From CAZOZP01 sp964584325 (GTDB lineage Bacteria > Bacteroidota > Ignavibacteria > Ignavibacteriales > Melioribacteraceae), in assembly GCA_964584325.1 (NCBI GenBank), contig CAZOZP010000017.1:1-53002 (forward strand): 53,002 nt of DNA, read 5' to 3'. Shown here in pieces: positions 33,447 to 41,683 of the stretch (the first letter of the stretch is position 1; each line of letters begins with the position of its first letter). Below the pieces are notes generated by a model. It saw only the letters and a program-made list of their open reading frames with translations, was not told the DNA's origin and did no database searches. Made by a program: the position numbers and the translations under genes.

Positions 33447-34063
33447 ATAAATACAAGAAAATATTAATAGACCCGATTTTTAAGAATAACCCGATTGCGC
33501 TTCAGGTATTAGGTATTTGTTCAGCACTTGCGGTAACATCAAAGATGGAAACTGCACTTGTTATGGCAATATCAGTTACTTTAATAGTTGCAATTTCAAA
33601 CTTTTCAGTGAGTTTAATCAGAAATTTTATTCCTAGTAATATTAGAATACTGGTCGAAATGACAATAATGGCTTCTTTGGTTATTATCGCAGACCAGGTA
33701 ATCAAGGCTTATGCTTTCGATGTTAGTAAACAGCTTTCAGTTTATGTCGGACTTATAATAACAAACTGTATTCTTATGGGCAGAGCTGAAGCTTATGCTC
33801 TAAATAATAGTCCGGTAATGAGTTTTATGGACGGACTAGGCAACGGTGCCGGTTATAGCTTTATACTCATAGTTGTCGCTTTTTTTAGAGAATTAATAGG
33901 TTCAGGTAAGCTGCTTGGTTATACAATACTTCCTTCAGTTAATGAAGGAGGTTGGTATTATCCTAACGGATTGTTTGTTCTTGCTCCTGCAGCTTTCTTT
34001 CTTATCGGAATGATTATTTGGGTTATACGAACTTTCAAACCTGAACAGGTAGAGGAGGATTAA
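33443..34063 (+). CDS. nqrD: Na+-translocating NADH:quinone reductase subunit D
   Basis: A 206-residue integral membrane subunit with six helices, one half of the NqrDE pair. The two Cys that help hold the intramembrane iron centre with NqrE are present, in LGICSALAVTSKMETAL and IITNCILMGRAEA. Full length, coupled to nqrC by an ATGA overlap and three bases before nqrE. Confidence 0.97.
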   Translation: MNKYKKILIDPIFKNNPIALQVLGICSALAVTSKMETALVMAISVTLIVAISNFSVSLIRNFIPSNIRILVEMTIMASLVIIADQVIKAYAFDVSKQLSVYVGLIITNCILMGRAEAYALNNSPVMSFMDGLGNGAGYSFILIVVAFFRELIGSGKLLGYTILPSVNEGGWYYPNGLFVLAPAAFFLIGMIIWVIRTFKPEQVEED

Positions 34064-34066
34064 AAA

Positions 34067-34678
34067 ATGTTTGAACATTATTTGAGTCTTTTGATTAAAT
34101 CGATTTTTGTAGAGAATATGGCTCTGGCATTCTTCCTCGGAATGTGCTCTTTTCTGGCAATTTCAAAAAAGGTGGAAACCTCAATCGGATTAGGGATTGC
34201 TGTTGCTGTTGTGCAAACTATCACTGTCCCCGTCAATAATCTGCTCTATCAATACATTATAAAAGATAATGCATTATCCTGGGCAGGCTTATCTGGAGTA
34301 GATTTATCCTTCCTCGGATTAATCACATATATTGGAGTTATTGCGGCAATAGTTCAGATACTTGAAATGACTCTGGATAAATATGTACCCTCATTATATA
34401 ACGCACTCGGTATTTTTCTTCCGCTTATTACCGTAAATTGTGCAATACTTGGCGGATCCCTGTTTATGGTTGAGCGCGATTATAATTTTGGCGACAGTCT
34501 TGTTTTCGGTATCGGATCGGGTACAGGCTTTGCTCTGGCAATAATTGCTCTTGCCGGAGTCAGAGATAAAATGAAATACAGTAATGTTCCGGCCGGCTTA
34601 AGAGGATTGGGCATTACATTTATAATTGTAGGCCTTATGGCTATTGCATTTATGTCTTTTTCTGGAATTCAATTGTAA
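34067..34678 (+). CDS. nqrE: Na+-translocating NADH:quinone reductase subunit E
   Basis: A 203-residue six-helix membrane subunit, paralogous and inverted relative to NqrD. The conserved Cys are in LGMCSFLAISKKVETSIG and LITVNCAILGGSLFM, completing the four-Cys iron site with NqrD. The RBS is a strong GAGGAGG. It ends 12 bases before nqrF. Confidence 0.97.
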   Translation: MFEHYLSLLIKSIFVENMALAFFLGMCSFLAISKKVETSIGLGIAVAVVQTITVPVNNLLYQYIIKDNALSWAGLSGVDLSFLGLITYIGVIAAIVQILEMTLDKYVPSLYNALGIFLPLITVNCAILGGSLFMVERDYNFGDSLVFGIGSGTGFALAIIALAGVRDKMKYSNVPAGLRGLGITFIIVGLMAIAFMSFSGIQL

Positions 34679-34690
34679 AGAGGAAATTTA

Positions 34691-35926
34691 ATGGACGGAA
34701 TAAGTCTGGTTATACTTGGTGTAGTAATGTTTACTCTTATAGTGCTTGCACTTGTAATCATTATTATTTATGCTAAATCTAAATTAGTTCAGAGCGGCAA
34801 TGCAAAACTTGTAATAAATGACGATGAATCTAAAACACTCGAAGTGCCGGTTGGCGGTAAACTTCTGCAGACATTGGCCGACAAGAAAATATTTATCCCC
34901 TCTGCCTGTGGTGGCGGCGGAACTTGCGGTGAATGTAAAGTAATAATTAAGGAAGGCGGCGGAGATATTCTTCCTACTGAAAAAGCTAAGATTAATCGTA
35001 AAAAAGAACGCGAAGGCTATAGGCTTTCTTGTCAAGTTGCTGTTAAACAGGATATGAAACTTCAGCTTCCGCCTGAAATATTCTCGATTAAAAAATGGGA
35101 ATGTACCGTAAAGTCAAATAATAATGTTGCTACTTTTATTAAAGAGCTGGTTCTTCAGCTTCCGGAAGGTGAAAGCGTCGATTTTCGGGCAGGTGGTTAT
35201 ATTCAGATTGAAGCTCCTGCACATATAGTTAACTATAAGGATTTTCAAATTCCTGTTGAATATCGGGAGGATTGGGATAAATTCAATTTATGGCAGTTTG
35301 TGTCTGATGTAAAAGAACCTGTCGTAAGAGCATACTCTATGGCTAATTATCCTCTTGAAAAAGGAATCATAATGCTCAATGTCAGGATCGCATCTCCTCC
35401 TCCAAGAATGCCTAACGTACCTCCCGGACAAATGTCATCATACATTTTCAATTTACAACCGGGCGATAAAGTTACAATATCAGGCCCTTACGGTGAATTT
35501 TTTGCTCGTAAGACAAATAATGAAATGGTATTTGTTGGCGGCGGCGCCGGAATGGCTCCGATGCGTTCACATATTTTCGATCAGTTGAAGAGATTAAATA
35601 CTGAAAGAAAAATGACTTTCTGGTATGGTGCAAGAAGCTTAAGAGAGGCTTTCTATACAGAGGAGTTTGATGAACTTCAGGCAAAACATCCTAACTTTAA
35701 ATGGCATCTTGCCTTGTCTGAACCTATGCCTGAAGACAACTGGACAGGCCCGAAAGGATTCATTCATCAGGTCTTGTATGATAATTATCTGAAAAACCAT
35801 AAAGCTCCGGAAGATTGTGAATACTATCTTTGCGGACCACCTATGATGAATTCGGCCGTGATTAAAATGCTTGAAAGTTTAGGTGTGGAAAGAGAAAATA
35901 TAATGCTTGACGATTTCGGCGGTTAA
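34691..35926 (+). CDS. nqrF: Na+-translocating NADH:quinone reductase subunit F
   Basis: The 411-residue NADH-oxidising subunit. An N-terminal membrane helix (5-27) is followed by a [2Fe-2S] ferredoxin domain with ACGGGGTCGECK and a distal Cys in RLSCQVAV, then an FAD domain (RAYSMANYP) and an NADH domain (FVGGGAGMAPMRSH, YLCGPPMM). The C-terminal DDFGG is typical of the family. It is the last subunit of the complex; a strong terminator follows at 35946-35994. Confidence 0.98.
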   Translation: MDGISLVILGVVMFTLIVLALVIIIIYAKSKLVQSGNAKLVINDDESKTLEVPVGGKLLQTLADKKIFIPSACGGGGTCGECKVIIKEGGGDILPTEKAKINRKKEREGYRLSCQVAVKQDMKLQLPPEIFSIKKWECTVKSNNNVATFIKELVLQLPEGESVDFRAGGYIQIEAPAHIVNYKDFQIPVEYREDWDKFNLWQFVSDVKEPVVRAYSMANYPLEKGIIMLNVRIASPPPRMPNVPPGQMSSYIFNLQPGDKVTISGPYGEFFARKTNNEMVFVGGGAGMAPMRSHIFDQLKRLNTERKMTFWYGARSLREAFYTEEFDELQAKHPNFKWHLALSEPMPEDNWTGPKGFIHQVLYDNYLKNHKAPEDCEYYLCGPPMMNSAVIKMLESLGVERENIMLDDFGG

Positions 35927-35945
35927 ACACTATTGCAATTTTAAG

Positions 35946-35994
35946 ACGGAAATTATATATTGGATACAGTATCTTAATATAATTTCCGTTTTTT
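35946..35994 (+). terminator. Intrinsic terminator after nqrF
   Basis: A perfect 13-bp stem (35946-35958 with 35977-35989), an inner GATAC-A-GTATC palindrome in the loop, and a run of six T. It separates nqrABCDEF from the CBS-apbE-nqrM-like genes, although read-through is possible. Confidence 0.95.
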
Positions 35995-36013
35995 AATTTA
36001 AAGGGAGTCAGTC

Positions 36014-36475
36014 ATGAAAACAGCAGAAGAAATACTTAAACAGAAAAAATCAGATATTATTTCAGTAACTCCCGATACTACAATCTATGATGCCCTCAAG
36101 ATAATGGATCAGTATAGAATCGGTGCTATTGTAGTGAAAAAGGGCGAGGAGATTGCTGGAATCTGGACAGAAAGAGATCTACTGAAAAATACCATCACTA
36201 AGGATTTTAATCCGAAGACAGCACTGATATCAGAATTTATGACTGAAAATCTTCAGTATGCATCTCACGATGATAATATATACTTGCTTATGGATATGTT
36301 TCTTGGAAAAAGACTAAGACACCTATTCGTTAAAAAAGACGGAAAATGCATTGGCCTGCTTTCTTCAGGAGATGTTACAAGAGCAAGCTTAATTGATAAA
36401 ATAGAAGAACTTGAGAAGCTTAATTCAATGGTAAGCTGGAATTATTATGAAAACTGGAGATGGCATGAGCGTTAG
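36014..36475 (+). CDS. CBS-domain pair protein
   Basis: A 153-residue protein made of two CBS motifs (about 14-70 and 78-135), a Bateman module that normally binds adenosine nucleotides or SAM. Blocks are TIYDALKIMDQYRIGAIVV, GIWTERDLLK, and HLFVKKDGKCIGLLSSGDV. It has no attached catalytic domain. The RBS is AAGGGAG. Its end overlaps apbE by 11 bases, so it is expressed together with the flavin transferase. A regulatory link to NQR or ApbE, for instance energy sensing, is an inference from position only. Confidence 0.92.
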   Translation: MKTAEEILKQKKSDIISVTPDTTIYDALKIMDQYRIGAIVVKKGEEIAGIWTERDLLKNTITKDFNPKTALISEFMTENLQYASHDDNIYLLMDMFLGKRLRHLFVKKDGKCIGLLSSGDVTRASLIDKIEELEKLNSMVSWNYYENWRWHER

Positions 36476-37475
36476 AAATGTGCTCTATGTTTTACTGGTT
36501 TTTGCATTAGTATCCTGCAGTAGTCCGAAGGAAGTTAAACTCTCCGGACAAACTATGGGTACTTTATATTCTGTTGTTTATTATGAAAAGGAGAAAACCC
36601 CGGATCAGAAGTTAATCTCTGTGGGAATAGATTCTCTTCTTCAAGATATTAATTTGAAAATGTCAACATATATCAAGGATTCCGAACTTACGGCATTTAA
36701 CTTTTCATCAGACACTTCTTTTATTAAAGTGTCTGATGACTTAAATTTTGTAATTGATCGGGCCTTGTTTTTTAGCCGGGAATCAGGAGGAGCATTTGAT
36801 ATTACTATCGGGCCGCTTGTAAATCTCTGGGGATTCGGACCGGGTGAAAGAAAGGACACAATTCCAACTGCTGAAAAAATAAAAGAATATCTTAACTATT
36901 CCGGCTATGAAAAAATTTTTCAGGATGCTGAAAAAAAGCTGATTCGGAAAAGTATTCCGGAGGTGTATTGTGATCTTTCTGCCATTGCAAAGGGTTATGG
37001 TGTTGATAAAACTTCCGAATTTCTTCTTGCTTCAGGTGTTTCGGATTTTATGGTAGAAATAGGCGGAGAAGTGAGAACGAATGGTCTTAAACCGGATGGA
37101 AGTAAATGGAGAATCGGAATTGCTGACCCTGATGCATCCGGAGGAATTGAAAAAGTTGTTCTTCTTTCAGGGAAATCTGTAGCCACATCCGGCAATTATC
37201 AGAATTATTTTGAAAAAAACGGAAAACGATACTCTCATACAATTGATCCTAAGACCGGATATCCGGTAGTCCATAATCTGGCTTCTGTAACGGTTATTGC
37301 GGATAATTGCACGGATGCTGATGCTGCAGCTACCGCTATAGATGTTATGGGTACCGATGAAGGTCTTATATTTGCCAAAAAGTTAAACTTAGCGGTTTAT
37401 ATGATAGTGAAAGACACTTCCGGATTTAAGGTTATATCTAACAAGAATTTTGACAAATACCTCAGAAAGGAATAA
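36465..37475 (+). CDS. apbE: FAD:protein FMN transferase (ApbE)
   Basis: A 336-residue periplasmic lipoprotein. ATG 36465 is chosen over 36447 because it has GGAGAT correctly spaced and begins directly with a signal peptide and a perfect lipobox LVSC (Cys18). ApbE attaches FMN from FAD to Thr in D-x-x-(S/T)-x-A-T motifs. Its signatures are GQTMGTLYSV, DITIGPLVNLWGFGP, CDLSAIAKGYGVD, VEIGGEVRTNG, and HTIDPKTGYPV with the metal ligands near His257/Asp261. The obvious targets are NqrB Thr228 and NqrC Thr232 in the adjacent operon. Three bases separate it from the NqrM-like gene. Confidence 0.97.
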   Translation: MSVRNVLYVLLVFALVSCSSPKEVKLSGQTMGTLYSVVYYEKEKTPDQKLISVGIDSLLQDINLKMSTYIKDSELTAFNFSSDTSFIKVSDDLNFVIDRALFFSRESGGAFDITIGPLVNLWGFGPGERKDTIPTAEKIKEYLNYSGYEKIFQDAEKKLIRKSIPEVYCDLSAIAKGYGVDKTSEFLLASGVSDFMVEIGGEVRTNGLKPDGSKWRIGIADPDASGGIEKVVLLSGKSVATSGNYQNYFEKNGKRYSHTIDPKTGYPVVHNLASVTVIADNCTDADAAATAIDVMGTDEGLIFAKKLNLAVYMIVKDTSGFKVISNKNFDKYLRKE

Positions 37476-37478
37476 GAA

Positions 37479-37673
37479 ATGAATGAGATCCTTATAACAG
37501 CAGGAGTATTTTTTGTAGTTGTTCTTTTAATGTGGGCGGCACTTACTTTCAGTAATTATAAAAAAGACAAAAAATCAGGATGTTGCGGCGGAACTGCATG
37601 CGATTCCGGACATACTAAAAAGGAACGTGAAGTTTGTGAGAAACATAACGTCAATGTTCATCTGAATAATTAA
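37479..37673 (+). CDS. Putative NqrM-like (DUF539-type) NQR maturation protein
   Basis: 64 residues: an N-terminal membrane helix (about 4-24), a basic stretch, then a Cys cluster Cys35, Cys36, Cys41 and Cys53 (SGCCGGTACDSG). NqrM proteins have the same plan: one helix and four Cys including a CGG motif, encoded right after apbE in nqr operons, and they are needed to insert iron in NqrDE. Position after apbE, length, topology and the CGG motif all agree, but the Cys spacing differs from the Vibrio form, so it is a divergent homologue or an analogue. A heavy-metal-related role is the main alternative. Confidence 0.65.
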   Translation: MNEILITAGVFFVVVLLMWAALTFSNYKKDKKSGCCGGTACDSGHTKKEREVCEKHNVNVHLNN

Positions 37674-37720
37674 TAATAATTCAATTAGTCCGATAATAAG
37701 ATATAATTTATTGAGGTTTT

Positions 37721-39511
37721 ATGAAATTATATCTTACCATTTTATTGCCCCTGTTTTTTTTGGTGAATTTAACGATTTGGGGTCAAACAAATAAATTCAC
37801 AGTTTATCCGGATGGAACCATAATAAGCGGAAATCAATACTTTTCAGAATTTGGTTCCTATGTGAAATCCGAGTATTTTAAATCTAATAATATGAAGTGC
37901 GGCACCAGAAAGAACTCCCTTAGTACATTCAGAAACAATAAACATTCAAATAATTCTGACTGCAGTTTGTCTTCAACTCTTATCAGTGATGAATACAGAC
38001 CCAATTATGTATTATATATTCCTGTGGTGTTTCATAATATATTTGCTGATGATTCTTTAGGATATTTACCTGAAGAAAGATTTACAGAACAAATTAATGT
38101 TATGAATGAAGCCTACAGGGCGAAAGCAGGATCTCTTAGCGAAAGCGGATTCGATACTAAAATTGAGTTTATTCTTGTTGGTGTAAACAGAGTAGTTAAT
38201 TCTGAATTCTTTGATGACTACCATGAGTATTTATATAAGGAAATTCTAAACTGGGATCCAACACGATTTCTTAATATCTATACAAATACAGCAAGCGGTT
38301 ATTTGGGATACGCCTATCTTCCGCAAGATTTTGCAGGTGCAGTTGATGGAATTGTTCTAAATTATGAAGCTGTAGGCGGAAGAAATACCGGATATGAACC
38401 CTATGACCAGGGACATACTTTTGTTCATGAATGTGGTCATTATTTTGGCCTTCTGCATACTTTCGAGGGTTATGGGTGCTTTGAAGGATATGAAGAAGGT
38501 GACTTAATCAACGATACTTATCCGGAAAATACAGAGCATTACGGCTGTTCTGAATCTAATACTTGCGACACACCTGATAATATTGACAATTTTATGAATT
38601 ACACAGATGATTTGTGTATGGTAACATTTACTGAAGAACAAGCAAACAGAATGCGCTGCGGAATCTTGAACTATAGACAGTCCTTATCTGTTTTATACAG
38701 TTCTCAAATCTATTTTACATCATATCCCGCAGGCAAATTCAAAGCGGGAAAAGAATTTAAGTATTTGCCGGCAGTCAATAATCTGACTCCTGACTCTCCT
38801 GTTTTTAATCTGATCAGCGGACCGGAAGGAATGCAGATTAATCAATCAACCGGAGAACTAACCTGGATACCTGAAGACAGTCTTGAAGGAAAGTATTATG
38901 TCGAAATAACTGTAACTGCCGGAAATGAAATCAGTACTCAAAGATTTATGCTTTTCGATTACATTACGCCCAGGGCTGATTTCTATGCACAAACCCGAAA
39001 CGGAAATGCACCTTTGGAAGTGACATTCAATAACCAGTCTGCCGGAGATATAGTTGAATATATATGGAATTTCGGCGACGATTCAGAGTCTTCAGAAGAA
39101 AATCCTTCGCACATATATGAAAATGAAGGAACTTATACGGTAAATCTTATAGCAAGAGGTTTGGACGGGAAGTGTGATACAGTTACATTTAACAATTATA
39201 TAAATGTAGGAATTGTTTCATCAGTTACAAAAACTGCAAAAGAAAAATTAAAGTTTGCGCTGCATAGTAACTATCCTAATCCTTTTAATCCTTCAACCAA
39301 AATAACATATACTTTACCTGAATACTCAGAGATTAAGCTTAGTGTTTTTGATGTAATTGGCCGTGAAATACGAATATTGGAGAATACCGCAAAACCTGCA
39401 GGAACATACACAATTGATTTTAATGCCGGAAATTTACCCGGAGGAATTTATTTCTATAGAATTCAGGCAGGAGGTAATATTGCGGTTGGAAAAATGACGC
39501 TTCTGAAATAA
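37721..39511 (+). CDS. Secreted M43-type metalloprotease with T9SS sorting domain
   Basis: 596 residues. A signal peptide (1-22) is followed by a metzincin protease of the M43 pappalysin/cytophagalysin type with HECGHYFGLLH (His236, His240, His246 as zinc ligands, Glu237 catalytic) and a Met-turn in NFMNYTDD. After the catalytic part come an Ig-like (He_PIG type) domain at about 330-410 (TGELTWIPEDSLEGKYYVE), a PKD domain at about 415-495 (YIWNFGDDSESSEENPSH), and a T9SS type A sorting domain (about 515-596, NYPNPFNPSTKITY). It should be exported by T9SS and either anchored on the surface or released. The activation segment appears short. The terminator at 39537-39574 follows. Confidence 0.93.
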   Translation: MKLYLTILLPLFFLVNLTIWGQTNKFTVYPDGTIISGNQYFSEFGSYVKSEYFKSNNMKCGTRKNSLSTFRNNKHSNNSDCSLSSTLISDEYRPNYVLYIPVVFHNIFADDSLGYLPEERFTEQINVMNEAYRAKAGSLSESGFDTKIEFILVGVNRVVNSEFFDDYHEYLYKEILNWDPTRFLNIYTNTASGYLGYAYLPQDFAGAVDGIVLNYEAVGGRNTGYEPYDQGHTFVHECGHYFGLLHTFEGYGCFEGYEEGDLINDTYPENTEHYGCSESNTCDTPDNIDNFMNYTDDLCMVTFTEEQANRMRCGILNYRQSLSVLYSSQIYFTSYPAGKFKAGKEFKYLPAVNNLTPDSPVFNLISGPEGMQINQSTGELTWIPEDSLEGKYYVEITVTAGNEISTQRFMLFDYITPRADFYAQTRNGNAPLEVTFNNQSAGDIVEYIWNFGDDSESSEENPSHIYENEGTYTVNLIARGLDGKCDTVTFNNYINVGIVSSVTKTAKEKLKFALHSNYPNPFNPSTKITYTLPEYSEIKLSVFDVIGREIRILENTAKPAGTYTIDFNAGNLPGGIYFYRIQAGGNIAVGKMTLLK

Positions 39512-39536
39512 AATATAATTTGAACCTTATAAAATC

Positions 39537-39574
39537 GGCTGTCTAATTAATTGTTAAATCGGACAGCCTTTTTT
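39537..39574. terminator. Intrinsic terminator between convergent genes
   Basis: GGCTGTC / GACAGCC, a 7-bp stem (8 with a T-G pair) followed by TTTTTT on the plus strand. It ends the protease transcript; on the minus strand the downstream tract GATTTTAT is weaker but may serve the sulfhydrylase gene. Confidence 0.85.
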
Positions 39575-39580
39575 ATAGTG

Positions 39581-40747
39581 TTAACTGATTCTCAAGGCCT
39601 GTAAAATATCATTTTCAATATCCACTATATCTTCAAGACCAACCGATACACGAATCAGTCCGGGAGTAATTCCTGTTCTGAGTTTATCTTCCGTGCTAAG
39701 TTTTGAATGTGTTGTTGAAGGTGGATGAGTGATAGTAGTTCTAGAATCTCCAAGATTTGAAGTAATACTTAATAATTTAATGTTATTTATGAATTTCTTC
39801 GCGCTTTCAAATCCGCCTTTAACTTCAAATGTTACAATTGCGCCTCCTGCAAGCATTTGCGCACGTGCTGTTTTTGACTGAGGGTGTGAATCGAGAAAAG
39901 GGTAGCGTACAAAATTTACCAATTCTGAATTTTCAAGAGTCACAGCAAGTTTTTGTGCATTTGAACAATGCCTTTCCATTCGTAATGAGAGCGTCTCCAG
40001 TGATTTGGAAAGCACCCAGGCATTAAACGGTGAGAGAGTAGGCCCTGTTGTTCTTGCAAATCCGCGAATTTCCCTGATAAGTTCAGAACTTCCCAATACC
40101 GCCCCGCCCATAACTCTGCCTTGTCCGTCAATATATTTTGTTGCTGAATGAGTTACTAAATCGGCACCCCATTTAATAGGCAACTGAAGTATCGGAGTAG
40201 CAAAACAATTATCAACATTTACAATAAGATTATATTTTTCCTTTAATCTTCGGATATTTTCAAGGTCAATTATTTCCAATGCCGGATTTGAAGGGGTTTC
40301 AATAAAAATCATTTTTGTATTCGGGAGAATGTATTTATCCCATTCATACTGTTCTGAAGCATCCGCCAAAGTGCAGGAGATATTCCACTTGGGCAGTATT
40401 TTGCTCAGCAACATAAATGTTGAGCCGAATACGGAGCGGCAAGCAATTATGTGGTCACCGGAATTTAATAAGGCTGCAATACTTCCGAAAACTGCCGCCA
40501 TGCCAGTTGAAAATGAAACTCCATCCTGCGCTTCTTCAAGCATGCAAAGCTTATCTATAAATTCATCTGAATTAGGATTACCAAAGCGGCCGTAAACATT
40601 CCCGGGTATTTCTTCATTAAATTTCATAATTGCATCTTCGGCTGAATCAAAAACAAAACTGGAAGTGAGAAATAGAGGAACAGAATGTTCAGAATGTATT
40701 GTTCGTTTACTTTGAATTCTGATAGCTTTTGTTTGCTTTTTTTCCAT
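39581..40747 (-). CDS. metZ: O-succinylhomoserine sulfhydrylase-like Cys/Met metabolism PLP enzyme
   Basis: A 388-residue gamma-family PLP enzyme. The Schiff-base lysine is Lys204 in HSATKYIDGQGRVMGG, the form typical of MetZ sulfhydrylases; YGRFGNPN, FSTGMAAVF and ETPSNP are the other cofactor-binding blocks. It would make homocysteine directly from an activated homoserine and sulfide, feeding the metK/ahcY cycle at the left of the window. Cystathionine gamma-synthase and methionine gamma-lyase are the alternatives, as specificity is not certain from motifs. The RBS is GGAG. It is a single-gene minus-strand unit. Confidence 0.85.
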   Translation of the reverse strand: MEKKQTKAIRIQSKRTIHSEHSVPLFLTSSFVFDSAEDAIMKFNEEIPGNVYGRFGNPNSDEFIDKLCMLEEAQDGVSFSTGMAAVFGSIAALLNSGDHIIACRSVFGSTFMLLSKILPKWNISCTLADASEQYEWDKYILPNTKMIFIETPSNPALEIIDLENIRRLKEKYNLIVNVDNCFATPILQLPIKWGADLVTHSATKYIDGQGRVMGGAVLGSSELIREIRGFARTTGPTLSPFNAWVLSKSLETLSLRMERHCSNAQKLAVTLENSELVNFVRYPFLDSHPQSKTARAQMLAGGAIVTFEVKGGFESAKKFINNIKLLSITSNLGDSRTTITHPPSTTHSKLSTEDKLRTGITPGLIRVSVGLEDIVDIENDILQALRIS

Positions 40748-40842
40748 TAGGTATCTCCATTGTAATCAAATAACTTCGGAAATATAAAAGAAAAAAAGAT
40801 AAAATATCAGATAATGTTATTTTAGCGGAAGAAAATATCTTT

Positions 40843-40872
40843 CCCGGAGAGGATAATAGTTTCCGCTCCGGG
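40843..40872 (-). terminator. Weak terminator-like hairpin after the efflux operon
   Basis: CCCGGAG / CTCCGGG, a perfect 7-bp stem with a 16-base loop, 17 bases after the crotonase stop. No clean T-tract follows on the minus strand (AAAGATATTTTC), so it may act in mRNA 3'-end stability rather than termination. Confidence 0.35.
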
Positions 40873-40888
40873 TTTTAACAAAACAATG

Positions 40889-41662
40889 TTATTTCAAAAT
40901 GTATGAAGATTCAAGCATGAGATACTTTTCGAGATCGTCTTTATATGTGCCGGCAAGAGCTTTGGTTGTCTTTACATATTGAAGACTCATTTTACATATC
41001 TCATTGGTCTTTTCAATGCAGTTCTGCCTGAAATTTTTTGATGGAAGTATTTCATTTACTAAATCCATCTTGTATGCAGCTTCTGCATTTATCTCTCCGC
41101 CGAGAAGCAGATACTCCATCGCCTTTGTTCTATTGAAGAATTTAGGCAGAAAAAACGGAAGCGCGCCACTGGCATGTAACCCGTACTTGTTGTGAGTAAG
41201 TTTAATAATAGTTTCTTCATTAACATACCTGAAATCAGAGGTAAGCGAAGCTCCGAAGAAAGGCGAAACAATATCTCCCTGGAGAGCGGTAACAATTATT
41301 TTACTGAAAATAGCAGTCTTGTGAATAAAATTGCTTAACATATTTATTTCAACCGCACGTACATTTTCCTTTATAAATTTTGTAATACCAACCGGATTAT
41401 CAGGTGTAATTTCAAGTCCGGCTACATCTGAAAGGAAAGATGTGTAGCATTTTTCACCCAGACATTCAGGCTCGTTGATAATAAGAACACCTTTTAATTC
41501 ACTCTGCTCAACAGCATCGTACCAATCCAATATCTGAGAACCGATTTCAAGGTCCAGCAGTATTTTGTATATATCACAAGATAAGGTAAGTATTGCAATG
41601 TTGCCCTCGATATCACACCGAATACCCGGACGTTCAAATTCTATTGATATTTCATTCTTCAT
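40889..41662 (-). CDS. Divergent enoyl-CoA hydratase/isomerase (crotonase) family protein
   Basis: A 257-residue crotonase fold, recognised from the C-terminal block AMEYLLLGGEINAEAAYKMDLVNEILP and the central ALQGDIVSPFFGASLTSDFRY, which align with the GGG oxyanion-hole and D-loop regions of hydratases. The usual glycine run is broken and the segment where classical hydratases carry a catalytic Glu reads KLTHNKYGL, so ordinary hydratase chemistry is doubtful. It is the last gene of the tetR-tolC-MFP-RND operon, with AAAGGAG as RBS and a 21-base gap from the pump gene. It may act on a CoA-linked or lipid-like substrate related to what the pump exports; this is inference from context. Confidence 0.75.
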   Translation of the reverse strand: MKNEISIEFERPGIRCDIEGNIAILTLSCDIYKILLDLEIGSQILDWYDAVEQSELKGVLIINEPECLGEKCYTSFLSDVAGLEITPDNPVGITKFIKENVRAVEINMLSNFIHKTAIFSKIIVTALQGDIVSPFFGASLTSDFRYVNEETIIKLTHNKYGLHASGALPFFLPKFFNRTKAMEYLLLGGEINAEAAYKMDLVNEILPSKNFRQNCIEKTNEICKMSLQYVKTTKALAGTYKDDLEKYLMLESSYILK

Positions 41663-41683
41663 TTTTTACTCCTTTAATTAATT

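Noticed and set aside
36447..36464. Longer N-terminus for apbE
   Set aside because: The extra six residues disturb the signal peptide, and GGAGAT is placed for ATG 36465.
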